Source: Tetracladium setigerum (Eukaryota; Ascomycota; Leotiomycetes; Helotiales). From it: a stretch of DNA of 64,000 nt. Where the stretch lies: contig PZJY01000010.1 in the NCBI GenBank assembly GCA_031472005.1, forward strand, positions 558,001 to 622,000. Direction: 5' to 3'. The position numbers and the translations under genes are program-made. Positions within the stretch are counted from its first letter, which is position 1. Each line of letters opens with the position of its first letter. The notes under the pieces were generated by a model. The model saw nothing but the letters and a program-made list of their open reading frames with translations, searched no databases and was not told where the DNA came from. Shown here piece by piece: positions 23,058 to 35,292 of the stretch.

Positions 23058-25055
23058 CTAGTTTGCAGGTTTCTGGATCTTAAGCACGAAAGCACCCTTC
23101 TCCATGGTGTTGACCAAGATGAATCCACTTGGGTAATCAGCATACGAGCCCCAGGATCCGAAGTATCCAAGACTTCCACCGGTGGTGGTGTTGTCGTCTG
23201 CTTCTGTTAGTTTGTGTAACTTGATTTTGGATTGTGATGGAGTTGGAAAGGAGTGTATGGGGAAGCTGAGGAGGGATGACGGAGAAACGGGAACTGACTG
23301 TCTGGGTGGACATCAAACCATCCGAATTCAAATACTCCTGATCCAGTGGGGTTGGATGGAATGGAGGAGATATCGAGGATACTGATTCCATCTCCGTAGC
23401 TATTTCGGGGGTATTGTGTTAGCCAAAGTTACGCTTCACAGATAAATTCGGAGCCAGAAGGAGTGGCTGCGTAGATTATTGTCATCCCAGGGGAGGATAC
23501 GTACTTTGATTGGTAAGAGTAGTTGCCAACAACGTATTGGTTGTGATCATTACTGGTTCTAGGAGATTGATAGTAACCGGATTGCTTGGGCTTTCGGAGA
23601 TCTCGAATATCAACTATTGGAGGAATATATTAGTATTATGCACGAACTGATGACCGTAGCTTTCACGAAAAGACATGGAAACGGGCACCAGGTGATCAAG
23701 GAATCACTTACAGATATAGGTGACAGCACGTCCTAAAGTACACAGTCAGTTTAAGTGATTCTCCAAAAAACACAATTGAAGGAAGAACATACCAGGAGTA
23801 CCAGGGTTTCGTCCATCAATCTCATCAATCTCATCATCAAGAATCAAGAACTCTGGGTTGTTCTTGTCAAGAACCCAGCCTTGATGAGTGTAAGTTGCAC
23901 CTTCATAAGAAGTGACCGAGATGATTTCAGGCCACGCCTTGTCACTAACATCGTCTGCAATCATAATTAGGTAATTGTAATTGCGCCTTAAAGAGAGTTA
24001 CTTACAGATTGTTAGCGCGTCTTCATTATAGGCGAAACATAGCTCGCGGCCTGAATAACGCTTATCAGGTCCGTTGTAGATGAGACACTGAGCATCGTGG
24101 ACATATCCGTCCTCCGAGGCGCAACCTTCTTGAACGGGGTTACTTGGATCGGCCAAATTCAAGAAGATGAGACCACCGCGACATTCGCTAGTACGAGGAC
24201 GAGCGCCGACAACGTAGGCATATCCAGTCTCGTCGTTGGCGAGAATGTTGTGGGCACGACCGTCTGGCAAGCCTCCGAAGAAACCAGTGAGGTCAGCAGC
24301 TGGGTCGAAGGTGTGAGGTCCCTTCTTGTAGTCGAGAGGCAGAAGCTTTTTCAAGTCGAAGATCTGCACATGGTGATCGAAAGTCTCACTGGCGACAATG
24401 AGGTAATGCTTGTAGGTTCGGATTTCTCTCCATCTGCTGGGTGGGGTTCCAGCTGTTTGGGGAAGTCGACCTAGGTAGCGAAGTTTACCAGCACTGGTGA
24501 TCTTTGATATTTATTTAGTAGTGTCTTCAGTGAGAGAGGAGCAATAATTCTCACTTCCGCAAAGGCAACTCCATCACCTTGGGCGATCAATGCAAATTCG
24601 CGCCCATCCTCAGAGACCCAACCCCAAGCAGAGGAGGCCAAGTTGGGTGTCGATGTACCGAGCTTGAAGTGAGAGACGAAGTGATGTAAGTTGACCTGAA
24701 GCACCATCAGTGACACAATTCACAGTAATAGTTCAGAGTTCAGTCATACATTCTTGCATCGGTAGAACTTGTTTGGCTGATCTCTGATCGGAATTGACTT
24801 TCCATCTCGGCACTGTGCGAAATGCTCCTCTGGGAAAGGGTCAATGGCAGCGGCAGCAATTCTACCAACTCTGGCCTCAGCAGCTTTGGCTTCAATTTCA
24901 AGATTTTGCTCAGCCCAGAACTCGAGTTTGTCGTTCAAGATTCTTTGGTGCATGAGACCTGATTCATAAAGGGCAGCATGACGGGCCGGATCTCTGGGGA
25001 TTTCCTTGCCAACAGCAAGAGATGCAAGTGCCAATAAACCGAACGAGTACTTCAT
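23058..25055 (-). CDS. secreted LVIVD-repeat / choice-of-anchor-B-like protein
   Basis: Eight minus-strand exons join in frame: 24750-25055, 24555-24695, 24006-24501, 23793-23954, 23712-23732, 23505-23613, 23299-23399 and 23058-23197, giving 491 residues. MKYSFGLLALASLAVGKEIP is a clear signal peptide. The rest has repeated beta-strand blocks with IFD or FLD turns, for example RTYKHYLIVASETFDHHVQI, GRAHNILANDETGYAYVVGA, GGLIFLNLADPSNPV, VHDAQCLIYNGPDKRY, THQGWVLDKNNPEFLILDDE and YGDGISILDISSIP. This is the pattern of LVIVD/choice-of-anchor-B propeller-like proteins that are secreted by many fungi; their biochemical role is not known. Exon 5 is only 21 nt, with normal splice sites on both sides. 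The reading frame is clean throughout. Confidence 0.82.
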
Positions 25056-26399
25056 CCTGAATCAAAAGTCACTGATCAGTATCAAAAGCTCATTCAAACA
25101 AAATTTTAAAGTTCTGCATGTTTCGCAAATCTGCTTACCTGATGGTGGAATTGGCAGATCAACCAAATACCTGGTATATTGAAGAGAGTTGACGGAAGGT
25201 ACCGAGCCAGAAGTGTCTTCAAGAACTATTAAATACCTCAAAAGAACTCACAAACATTTCTGACAAACCCCAAGAGAATTTCATCAGACTTCGCAAGATA
25301 ACGACACTGTGGAAACGCACATCAAATGTGAACATAGTGACTTTGCTCAAGGATTTGATTCTGGGCGACTCCAATTCCAGCAGGAGCCAAGAAGTTCAAA
25401 TGGTAGGAGAGTCAAGGGCTCAAGGGCGATGATCTCTGTTAATGGAAGGTGTCTCCAGCTTCACTATTGAACATGACCGCAGTAGATGATCCTGTTTGCT
25501 ATGCCCTGCATCTGTCCTGGTCAAGGGCTCCATATGATGCTGGGAACTGGTCGGTCGCATGCTGGGATCCGCATATACAAGGGAGTTCGCAGAAAACCCT
25601 CCGCGGACCCCTCATTTGGAGGTATGGGGATGGAGATAGACCGAGAATGGGGGACAAATCAAGCACTTTAACTGGACTCTATTGTTAGTTCAGATCTTCC
25701 AACATGTTCAGAGGAAGTTGAGATTTAAATGCCTTCATAATAAAGCTTATTAATGTATTTCTTATCATCAAGACAATTCTTGTAACGCTTCAATCCTGTT
25801 GTGTACAACCTTTCAAGAATATGTAACTCGATGGTCGTCAAATAACCCAAGCCATGATCACCATTGTGTCGCAATAATCCACGCCTATGTCGTCGAACTA
25901 CCGAGCAGGCCAAGAAAGGCACCGAAAACGTTGTGAACTCTTGGAGGGAATACATAAATTCCTATTGGCTCCATTGATAAAGTCAAGAGATGTCGTTGAC
26001 CCGCGAGATCTTGGCGGTCCTTGGCGGTCCGGATGGAGCAGGTAGAACTCTACGAGTACAACGTTGAGCGGGAGTAAGAGAGTACGAGAAGTCGTTAACG
26101 AAAATTCAAAGTTTGCCCCGCGGGATTTTAGGGGTTTAAAATATCAAGTCACGTCAACACTCAATTGAGGATTAGAAGGTGTATATCACGTGGCTACCGA
26201 AGTATTTTGATCTCTGGGAGTAGCGTTCGACTCTTTCTCGAACAAGAACAATCAAACAATTTTCTAGAGAAGGCTTGTATATATGCTAATCCCTTCTACT
26301 TTTAAAGAACATAAGAAATATCAACCCCCAAACACCTCGTAAGAAAACCCCTCAATCCCATCTCCCCTCCTCCCTACTCCCACTCCTACTCCCACCTTA

Positions 26400-26423
26400 G
26401 AGAGAGAGAGAGAGAGAGAGAGA
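26400..26423. repeat. (GA)n microsatellite
   Basis: A run of about eleven GA units, perfect over its length. Confidence 0.9.
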
Positions 26424-27282
26424 AAGCATCCTTGTTAGCGCAAGACCTTTCTTGCGGACTTGCCAAAAATTCGCTAAAGCTTGCATAACATACTACTCTA
26501 CAAAGTACATATACTACCCTACCCACCTCTCCACCTTAATCCTACCAAAGTTTTCAACATCGTATTCACCCCTCACTTCTTATCTTGTGGTGCAACTGCA
26601 ACCCTGCTTTCTACCATCTATATCACTCATTCTATTATTGACAAAACATATATCAAAAACAAAAACCTACAAGGAACATGGGGACAATAGTGGAGGGAGG
26701 GGCACAGTTGATCATCAAGGTTGATGACACCAAGCTGTCGGTTGCAGGCCTCTGCAATACCACCTGTAGATTACAAACGCTTCTATCATAATGCAACCCA
26801 CTCTACCCAAAATAATACCTTCCAGCTATTGAGTCTTTGCGAGGTAGGTAGTCAATCGCCAATCCCAAGTCGAAAAAAGAAATAGAGGAGATTTTCTTTC
26901 CTTCTCCGCACAGAAAGCTGGCTACCTACCCACAATCTAGGTAATCAACATACGAGCTCAACCGCCAGGCCGCAAAAACACAAGAAAATTTATGAATACC
27001 AAATATTTTCATTCGCCCATCGACTTCATACCAGACCCCGCCAAAAAGCGGATTGGTATTTCACATCTACCTATATTGAAGCGAAACCTGCTTCCTCACT
27101 ACTGCTATGCTAGGAGGAGGCGAACTTTAATGACCGCCGTCACCACCACCACATAACCGGTCTATCGAATATGAAAGAATAAGAAAGGGTCATCAAAAGA
27201 GGACCTCTGTCGCATATGACACTGGTTAACCTCACTAAGTCCCAGATCCCATTCACTTGTTTCCTCCCTAGTTTATTGTCTC

Positions 27283-27391
27283 ACATTCCATCCATCCTTC
27301 CATTCCTCATCATCCATTCGTCCGTCCATCCCTCATCATCCATCCATCCCTCCATTCATCTCTCATCAGCCATCCATCCCTCCATCCATCC
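27283..27391. repeat. degenerate (ATCC)n / CATCCATTC tandem repeat
   Basis: Repeated CATCCATCC, CATCCCTCC and CATCATCC words over about 110 bases, directly followed by a CGCGCGCG patch and a poly-A tract. Confidence 0.85.
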
Positions 27392-27612
27392 CCAACAAAT
27401 TCTAAACGCGCGCGCGCAACAAAAAAAAAAGAAGGAAAAGAAAACACCCGACCACTCGCTATGCCATGCTCTTCTTCACTTAACAAGTTCGTTCGGAAAA
27501 CCAAGAGAAAATCAATATAAATGAACCAAAGGAAGCGAGGGGGATATTGGAATGTATGTAACAAAAGGGAACTCGGGTATATCATCAATCTGAATTGAAG
27601 AAGTGCGATCGA

Positions 27613-30600
27613 TCAGGCGTTGAAATGGAATCTCTCGGCCTCGAGTCTTCCCAGACCATCCCTTGGTGCTACGTATCGTCTCCTGTAGGTGTTTGTGAAG
27701 TCTTGGAGGAGGATTCTGACTTTTCGCAATCCATCGGGGCCCATGCTCAATCGTTCTCGAATACCTCTCATCAGTCGGTCAATTTCTGGCTCGCGAATTG
27801 TTCCGGGTGGAAGCATGCGAACGGTTTTGTCAACCCATGCGGCGGTTTGGTCAGGCATGAGTTCAAAGAGGCCAAGAAGAACGCCGCTGCCTGGTGCAAA
27901 GCAGTCGTCTGGGAATGTGATCATCATACCAGCCATCACTTGCTTGACAAGTCGCTCGCCACTGGATAGGATAAGGTGTCGAACGATTTGTTGAATTTCT
28001 GGTGGGTTTGGGCTGCTACTTGAGCTTGGAGGATTGTCACCACCATAACCAATCACATCCCGAACGTAATGCAATGCAGCCGATAACGGCTCTCTTTGTT
28101 CCAAAGCCAAGGCAGAAATAGCTGCATCAAGGATTGGGCTGAAAAGACTGGACTGGATCAAGCTGTGGGGTAATACAGCAAGGCGTCCAGCAAAAGTCGG
28201 TAGAAGTCCTCGATGACATCCGGAAGATCTCGTGGGTGAACATCGCTCATCATTTGAAGCATGTTGGTTGATTGTGCTTCAAAGAATGAGTAAATAGCCT
28301 CTGTTGTTTGTGGATCGACGTATTCTCGATCCTCTGAGAATTCGCGTAAAATGGAAGTGCTTGCCCACAAGAAACATCCTTGTTTCGAAGCAGCAAAACC
28401 CTCAACGAGCTTCCTTGCCATCTGAGGGAGTAAGGGGGCCATTGCAGTTCGATATGAGAGTACCATAAATCGGAAGCATCGGCAAATTCGTTCAGCAATA
28501 GGTGTGAACTGGACGAAGTTGTCAAGAATAGTGGCGAGAACGGGGAATATTTCCTGGCAGTATGTGACTGCAGGATTTTCCTGTCCATCCTCAACGTAAG
28601 GAATAACAGTACGGATGACAATTGCAATCAACTCCAAATGATCTGATACAATGGTTAGCGCAATCTGGATAGGAGTTCCAATAACATTACCTGCCACCGC
28701 AATCTTCCCCTCTTCATCAGTAGCTTTGTTTGCCAATGCCATAAGTCTAGCCATCAACGGATCACAGTACAACTTCATCAGTGGGAATATCTGTGGAACT
28801 GGTTGTACTGCGACTACTGATGCTACACCTTCTGTCAACTCCTCTTGGCTGACTCCTGGCAGCTTATCCAGTGTTTGGTCGTAGAATTGCTGGAGTTGGG
28901 CAACTTGACCAGATAGAAGGTGCTTGCAATCGGTACAGAAGAACTTCATAGCCATAGCAGCAGCTCGAACGATCTCCTTGGAATCTGTGCCAAACGAGGA
29001 CACAATATAAGTAAATTGGCTTTCCAAAAGTTCTGGATGATTGGAGGTCCATTCCGTATATCGGCCAAGAACCATGATTGTGGCGAATCTAAGCTTCTCG
29101 TGATAAGGAATCTGAACAATAAGAGGGATGATCTGGGGTAGAATAATGTCTTCATCCTTGTTGACCATTCTTCCCATTGCGCGCATGCTGAAGAGAGGTG
29201 CCTCGAGTTGTTGCCAATGGGGGACCGAATTTTCAGATGCTTGGCTAGCATACGAGGCCATCCACGACTTGATTCGCTCCAGAACCTTCGACAAACATTC
29301 GGTAACGCCCATGATTTCGCAGCAATCCTTCAGTACGTCGCCCATGAGATGTCTGAACTCCCGGTATTTCTCCTCAGCCTCGCGGTCTCCATCGAAGAGA
29401 TCTGTACTGGCTGAACCATCGGAGCCGGGAAATTCCAACTGCTTCAACATCACATCTACAAGCTTCGAGTAGACATCCACGTATTGCACCCGAGCTTGGA
29501 TGTATCGCTCCAATACGAGATACATCTTCAACTCATACCAGAAAACAAAGGTCAACGAAATCGCGTCTCTGTCAATATCTCTGGCGGCACACTCCAAAAC
29601 TGCCTCTACCAAAGGTCGGAAAATTTGTGGCTGCCTCGCAATAAGTACGACCCATGATTCGCCAGCTTCGGAAAAGATTCGTGTAATGCCCTTGAATGCT
29701 TCGGCGTCCTCTTCTGATGCGGCTTGTGCAATTCGGGGCTGCAGAGCAACTACTCGTGGGAATAGAGTTTGAATGGTGGGAAGATACTCATCCACTTCAC
29801 GAGTCTCCTTGAATATGCCACAGAGGCAATCGGTCGCGGCTTCGAAGGAACGGTCGTTATCCAGGGCACCAAAGATAATGTTTAGTAAGGTTGAGTTTAC
29901 CACGTCGGCCACTGGGAGTTCAGGCAACCAAGATGTGATGACTTCGAGAAGTTGAGGGTTTGTTGCGGCAGACGCTGAAAAAAATTAGCAATAATTCCCC
30001 ATATACCATCTCAATGGAAAAATTACGTGACGTTTGTGCATAGCTGATCAGCAATCCAACCACATTCTCAGCGTTATCTCCAAGCAACTCTTGAGTTCTC
30101 GCAGAGAGCTCATCTTCCTAGTATGACGCATTAGATTTTGATACAGGTATTCTCTCGCCGACCCAACGTCGTGGTAGATGCTCGCAGGATGGTGTATTTC
30201 GATCCACATACAGTCAAATTGATTTTGCGTCCTCCGGTGACTTCTTCGGGTAGAACTTTGAGGAAATCCAGGATACAGGCGTGACTTTCCGCATCGTTGC
30301 CCAAGGATGAAACAATCAAAGGAACCACATCCTTCCACGCCGTCATTTGTATTGCCAATATCGCCAGACACACACAAAGTTGGATTCGGATAGGTCGAGG
30401 CCCACTTGCAAAGCTCTTCAGGAGAGCTAGAACTTGATCTCGAAGGGAAGGAAGAGCCTCCGCCGGTATCTGGTTCACATCGTAGGTAATCTATCTCATT
30501 AGCATGACTCCCCCAAAAGATCGCGAGCCCATCCCACCTTTCCCTCAGGGTTGTAGCAGCAAAAAGCTTCGCCTCTGCATCAGCATCAGATTGCAGAATG

Positions 30601-30823
30601 CCGATAGTGATCTGCCATGCCTCTGCCTATAAAAATTGTGAGTCGACGAGCATGACGGCGGGGGGCACGAAAGTTTGCGCGACAGAACTCATACCGATTT
30701 TTGGAAAGTCTCTAGATATTGATGCGCCACCTTCTTCTGCTCTCTCTGTCCTTCACGCATCGTAGACATCGCCGTCAACACAGGCGCAAAAGCCTGGGTA
30801 GGCCCGCTGCCATTTGTAGCCAT
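27613..30823 (-). CDS. nuclear import receptor, Mtr10 / transportin-SR (Kap111) type (frame broken twice)
   Basis: Minus-strand exons 30695-30823, 30538-30626, 30212-30490, 30027-30117, 28691-29974 and 27613-28642, about 967 residues. The protein is an importin-beta superfamily karyopherin built of HEAT repeats; the yeast relative Mtr10 imports Npl3 and takes part in tRNA traffic. Evidence includes the N-terminal MATNGSGPTQAFAPVLTAMS, KVAHQYLETFQKSAEAWQI, LRDQVLALLKSFASGPRPIR, QLCVCLAILAIQM, TSWLPELPVADV, IPYVEDGQENPAVTY and EIFPVLATILDNF. Two conserved joins need one extra base each. One is in exon 2 (TTLRGK then ITYDVNQ), in a CCC run at 30542-30544. The other is LLYYP-LIQSSLFSPIL, in a GGGG run at 28167-28170. 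The intron 28643-28690 is 48 nt, a multiple of three without a stop, with a canonical CTAAC branch site; removing it gives AVADHLELIAI. Confidence 0.9.
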
Positions 30824-31239
30824 GACGACCATATGATGGAGGGGCAGAGCGAGATTGTTTGGGGGGGGTTGCAGCGGGGTGCCTGTCGTCGTGGATGTGT
30901 AAATATGACCGTCAGCGCACCTTCAAAATATTCTGCGAGTCTCAGTCGGTACTGGTTGGAGTCTTGTTGGTTTGAGGAGGAGGTTCGTGGTTGATGGGGG
31001 TTTGGGTGTATTATTGGGTGGAGGGAGGGGGGTCTCCTTTGAAGAACTGCCATTTCACTAGCGCCATTTTTGGGGCTGCTGCAGCCTCGTCTTTGGTGAA
31101 GCTTCACAACAAGAATTTCGAAGGGATTCCACTAAACACCATTCTCGAACCGACGACGACCTGCGATACTCAATCTCGCGTTTCGACCTGACGCCTGGAT
31201 CTTCAATTTCTATCCCTCGTCAAATACCCACCTTTAAAA
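30824..31239. promoter_or_regulatory. divergent promoter region, Mtr10-type karyopherin / SmE
   Basis: Only about 415 bases separate two housekeeping gene starts pointing apart, so this is a compact bidirectional promoter. G-runs occur at 30857-30872 and 31020-31032. No specific element assigned. Confidence 0.55.
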
Positions 31240-31633
31240 ATGAATCGAGGCGGTGGTGGCGGTGGGCGCAAAGTCCTCCTTCCTCCGATCAACTTCATCT
31301 TCAAACTGTTACAACAACACTCGACGGTGCAGATCTGGTTATATGAGCAGTTGGCCATTAGAATTGAAGGGAGAATTAGGGTCAGTGGTGTACGCTGTCG
31401 CAAACGGGACAGTTGCTGACAGTTCGGGGTCTAGGGATTTGATGAGTTCATGAACCTGGTTATTGACGACGCAGTGGAGGTTAAGCAAGCTACGAAGACA
31501 AGCGACGAGACTAGGAGACAGCTTGGTAAGGGTTTCATTGTAAAGCTGGTTGGTATAGTTGGCTAATATGGACACAGGTCAAATTCTCCTCAAGGGCGAC
31601 AACGTTTCATTGATCCAGAGTCTGAACGGATAG
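31240..31633 (+). CDS. small nuclear ribonucleoprotein E (SmE)
   Basis: Exons 31240-31380, 31435-31525 and 31578-31633 give 95 residues, the usual length of SmE. The protein is one of seven Sm proteins forming the ring on spliceosomal snRNAs. The sequence shows a Gly-rich start (MNRGGGGGGRK), then VLLPPINFIFKLLQQHSTV, QIWLYEQLAIRIEGRIRGFD, EFMNLVIDDAVEV (Sm1), and RRQLGQILLKGDNVSLIQS (Sm2), nearly identical to SmE of other eukaryotes. Donors are GTCAGT and GTAAGG; all joins are in phase. It shares a promoter region with the karyopherin gene. Confidence 0.97.
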
Positions 31634-31773
31634 AAGCATGTCAAATGGCGTTTAATTTGGAAACATGGTATGGGATTTGAAGGCGAAAAGCACTACGAAC
31701 GTTGTGGAGGGGTCATAGATGGAGATGGGTTCTGAGAGGCGAGGCCAGATGCAAATACGTCGATATCTGGGTT

Positions 31774-32596
31774 TTATGATGTATTGAGAGGGCCTTCCAC
31801 GGTCTTCCCACTTCCAATAACAAGACCGTGCAGTCGATGGTCCAGATCTCCAACAGGCACCGATTTTCCAGTCTCGGATTGCAGGAACTGCTCCTCGAGA
31901 GCTAGGCCATAGAGCAATACATCTGTTCCTGGAACTTTGATCGTGTCCGTTCCCCGCTGATTCTCGAGATATCTGTGCATGAAGTAATCATAATATCCTT
32001 TCCCATGACCGAGTCGTCTGATTCTTTCATCCATTGGATCAACATCAAATGCAACACCAGGCAAGAGGATCATATCGAGTCCCTCGGTTGATACATCTTT
32101 CGCTGTCCAGTAGCCTAGAATTCCTTCTCTCTCTGCTATTGTGTCTCCATCAATCGTAGGTATGCCCCAGCTATCTCTCTTTAAAGACGTGTAATCTGAG
32201 AGAGACCGGAGATCTACCATATCCATCACCGATTTTGGAGTGTCTGGTGGTGGGTTTGGATGCTTGCGAAGGAAAGGTACAAAGACTTTCTTCCCATTCA
32301 AGAATGCATCCCGGACAATTGCATCTGTCTGGATCTCGGCTGCTGGCATGGACAGATAGATTCCTATGCGTTTTGAATCCTTGTATTTTGGGTGCTGAGT
32401 GATAATTTTGAATACAGCGGCACCTAACTGGGAGTTAGATATGATCGTGGTTGCGTTTGTGACTGGGATGCCCACTTTGAGCCTCCACGGATTCTGAGGT
32501 GAGTTTTGACAATTCCTTTTTCATCCAGCTTCTCGCCTCCTTCTTGGCAAGGCTCAAGGCTACTTTTGAAGACATATTCTCCTCGCTGGTGGACAT
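31774..32596 (-). CDS. 5-formyltetrahydrofolate cyclo-ligase
   Basis: Minus-strand exons 32476-32596 and 31774-32423 give 256 residues. The enzyme converts 5-formyl-THF to 5,10-methenyl-THF with ATP. Motifs are KKEARSWMKKEL and ESVEAQSAAVFKII in the N-terminal helix (made only after splicing with a GTGGGC donor and TTAG acceptor), then KRIGIYLSMPAAEIQTD, GKKVFVPFLRK, LILLPGVAFD-like DMILLPGVAFDV, and the phosphate-binding RRLGHGKGYYDYFM, followed by LYGLALEEQF. The start at 32596 is the first in-frame ATG (MSTSEENMSS); a second Met is seven codons later at 32575. Skipping the intron would give a different N-terminus reading MGIPVTNATTI, which does not fit the family. Convergent with SmE. Confidence 0.93.
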
Positions 32597-34076
32597 GTCA
32601 AATGTGTTTGAGTGAGATGGTTATTTGAAGGACAACTCCTCCACGGAGAAGGGAATACTGGTGGGTGTAATATTAGCTGATTTTTCTTTCTCGTTCCAAG
32701 ACAACCAAATCAGGCCATTACCCTTTTTACAACTAACGCCAGCTGAACAATTAATCGTTCTTCGTACTCAAATGTTTTGGGCTTCAAAATCCATGAGTTT
32801 TGGTAACAGGGCGCTGTACCAAGTTGTCGCCGGCTGTAGGAAAGGTCAAAGTTGGTGGGGTTATTGATGGAGAACGGGCGTCGATTAGATAACGAAGGGT
32901 GTCAATCTAATGATTGACTTCGTACCTCCTGTAATATGGAGTAGTATGGAGTATAGTACGGAGTTCTTGCTACAAGTTAGTCAAAAGGAATTGTGTTAAA
33001 TAAAAATAAAAATTGGTAGTTGAATTTGCAGCGAATTCTAGTTATCAATGGGGCAAAAACAGGTGCTCTCTACCATCACCAATCCCGGTCTTCGTCCATG
33101 CTGTGGGAATGATATAACAACCTGGAACGGAACGTACAGAAACCGATAGCCATAGCACGTTCTCTTAAGGAATCCTTAAAGCATTGTTGATCCAATCTCA
33201 CTCGGGCACATAGACAAAAACAAACAAGATTCAGTCAAATTCATTAACTTCGAGATGAAGCTTACCCATATAATGAGGCATTCTAAGTAATTTGAGTATC
33301 TTCGCAGTCTCTGTTGTATTCTGAGTCCAATAATTAATTGTCACCTGCAACTTCTGCATCTTTCATAACATAAAAGTGTGGAGTTACTCAACTCACTCCA
33401 CACTTCTTTCCCCCAATATATCTTGGCATCAGAAGCTCCACCCACAACACACTCGATCTTGAATCCAAAAAATCTAATCCAAAGACTTTACTCTTCGATT
33501 TATTTTCTCATCACGACTTTTTTGATGTTGGAAGATTATCACGTGATGCGGATAACACGGCCGCTTCGCATCGCGTTTGTTGCATGTCGCAAAAAAGTGA
33601 TTTTTTCTTTCTGAAAACTTTTGAGAAACGCTCAAATCCGTAACTTTTTTTATTTTGGCGAAAATCTCCCGAGTACGACTGCGAGTACGATGGGGGAAGA
33701 ACAAAACACACTTCACACTTCAAATATATATGTCAAGTTCGTGCATTAATAGCAATTCCCGTGAGTCGTTATCTTGTTTGGTTCAGAGTTAAATTTACCA
33801 TGAACAGCCTAGTAGCTGGTGTGATACGGTTCATCGGACGACAGAATCCTTGTTTGTGGGTTTCTTCATCGCAAGAGGAGAAGGGGCAGCAGCGACGATT
33901 TATCATTATATTTTTTTCTTGGAAACTCCCTGGGCAAGTGATCTTTCAGAATCGATAAAGAGAGATCTACTTTCCACTCTAAGAACAAGTTCAAATATGA
34001 CCGGCAAACACCAAAAGACAAACTCCAGCACGCATTCTACCCAAATCCAACACCCAATTCATGTCTAGCGCATACC
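32597..34076. other. intergenic region with a dispersed repeat
   Basis: About 1.5 kb, AT-rich, with no supported gene. It contains one copy of a short dispersed element at 33539-33598. The rest, including the frames at 32625-32867 and 33850-34068, lacks recognisable content. Confidence 0.5.
33539..33598 (+). repeat. dispersed repeat, copy A
   Basis: TCACGTGATGCGG, a 24-bp spacer, then TTTGTTGCATGTCGCAAAA continuing into AAGT. The same two blocks occur at 63413-63459 with one mismatch in the second block and an 11-bp spacer. The pair brackets the whole 34-63 kb region. Family unknown. Confidence 0.7.
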
Positions 34077-35292
34077 TCAAATGTAAGGTTTACATTGGGC
34101 TTCAGTCCACTGCCAAAACTTTTGCGCCTCCCCAGTACCACCCTCTGCTTTTGTCTTGGCGGCATTGAGCATCTCCGGCGAGATCTTCCAGAATTGGCCC
34201 CAAGGAGCAACTATTCAAACACCAAATTAGCACATATTTTCTCTTCCAAATAACACCAAATAAAACATTAAGAACTCACTGAAACTGCCCGACTTCTCCA
34301 AAGTCACCTTTGGAGAGAACCCAGCGAACAGGTTCGTATAAGCTCCCGAAACAGGAGGATGCAGAACAGTCCTTCGAAGAATACCAGTGAGAACGGTTCC
34401 CTGGCTTCGCCAGAAGTCCGAGTCGAGAGCACCGGGATTGAGCGGGAGAGACACAATGCCATCAGCTTTGTGCCTGGCTGCGAATTCGGTAGCATGAAGA
34501 TAGTTTCCCAACTTGCTCAAACTGTACTGGTCCAATTGGCCCTTGGAATCGATAGCCTCCACGCTCTCGACGTAGTTCTTTGGACTGACACCCTCAGCAG
34601 CTGAAGAAGCAACCCAGACCACACGGATGCTATCTGGAGGCGATACTTTCGCTGTTGAGACGAGCGTTGGTGTCAAGAGTTTGGTGAGGGCGAATGTTCC
34701 GATGCAGTTCACTCCGAGCTGTAATTCGTAGCCCTGCTTGGTCTTGGATCCCTTTTCAGGATATCCAACTCCGGCATTGTTGAAGAGGAGATGCAGTTTT
34801 TGCTCTCGGCGGAGGAATTCATCGGCTGTTTTTTTGATGCTCGTGAGATCGGAGAGGTCGAGGTGGATGTAGCGTAGCTCGCCTCGAGACTGGGGGATGG
34901 CTGCCTTGATGCTGGAGATGGCTTGTTGAGTCTTCTCCTCGGAGCGGGCTAGCAGGTAGACTCGGGCATTCTTGGAGTAGAGAAGTTGAGCAATTTCTTT
35001 GCCGAGACCAGTATTTGAACCCGTGACAATGATAGTCTATTTTTGAAGTCAGTAAGGTCTGGTTCAGAATTCCATCTTGACACCCCGCAATTTTCACGAA
35101 TCTGGATAGAATACAAGCGAGGCGATTTTTGATCATTAAAAACACCTTCATAGGTATGCTTCCTATAAATAATATGATGGTTAGAGAAAAATGTGAGCAT
35201 ACCTTGCCTTCTAGATCCGAAACATCCTTTTCTGTGAATGTTGGCTTCCCTGCGAAGAAGAATTGTTGTAGAACACTGATAGTGCCTGGCAT
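34077..35292 (-). CDS. short-chain dehydrogenase/reductase
   Basis: Minus-strand exons 35203-35292, 34280-35036 and 34077-34210 give 326 residues. The cofactor motif TIIVTGSNTGLGKEIAQLL lies at about residues 31-49, with NNAGVGYPEKG, VNCIGTFALTKLL, the catalytic serine region RVVWVASSAAEG and the active-site YSLSKLGN. It resembles the retinol-dehydrogenase/WWOX-like SDRs that use NAD(P). The last exon supplies VAPWGQFWKISPEM and the end QCKPYI. It is the first of a run of oxidoreductase genes leading to the PKS and could be a tailoring enzyme, but it is 18 kb from the PKS and may be independent. Upstream lies a repeated 19-bp motif. Confidence 0.9.

Larger units (their letters stand above)
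25056..27612. other. 2.5-kb gene-free region with microsatellites
   Basis: No convincing gene. Short frames on both strands lack motifs. The left part holds the promoter of the secreted protein. From 26300 the plus strand becomes pyrimidine-rich and looks like untranslated or degenerate sequence; it includes a GA run and a degenerate ATCC repeat listed separately. The right end is the 3' flank of the karyopherin gene. A non-coding transcript cannot be excluded. Confidence 0.5.

Noticed and set aside
32424..32475. Start of the formyl-THF cyclo-ligase at 32475 (MGIPVTNATTI)
   Set aside because: This stretch is an intron; splicing restores the conserved ESVEAQSAAVF helix and an ATG at 32596.
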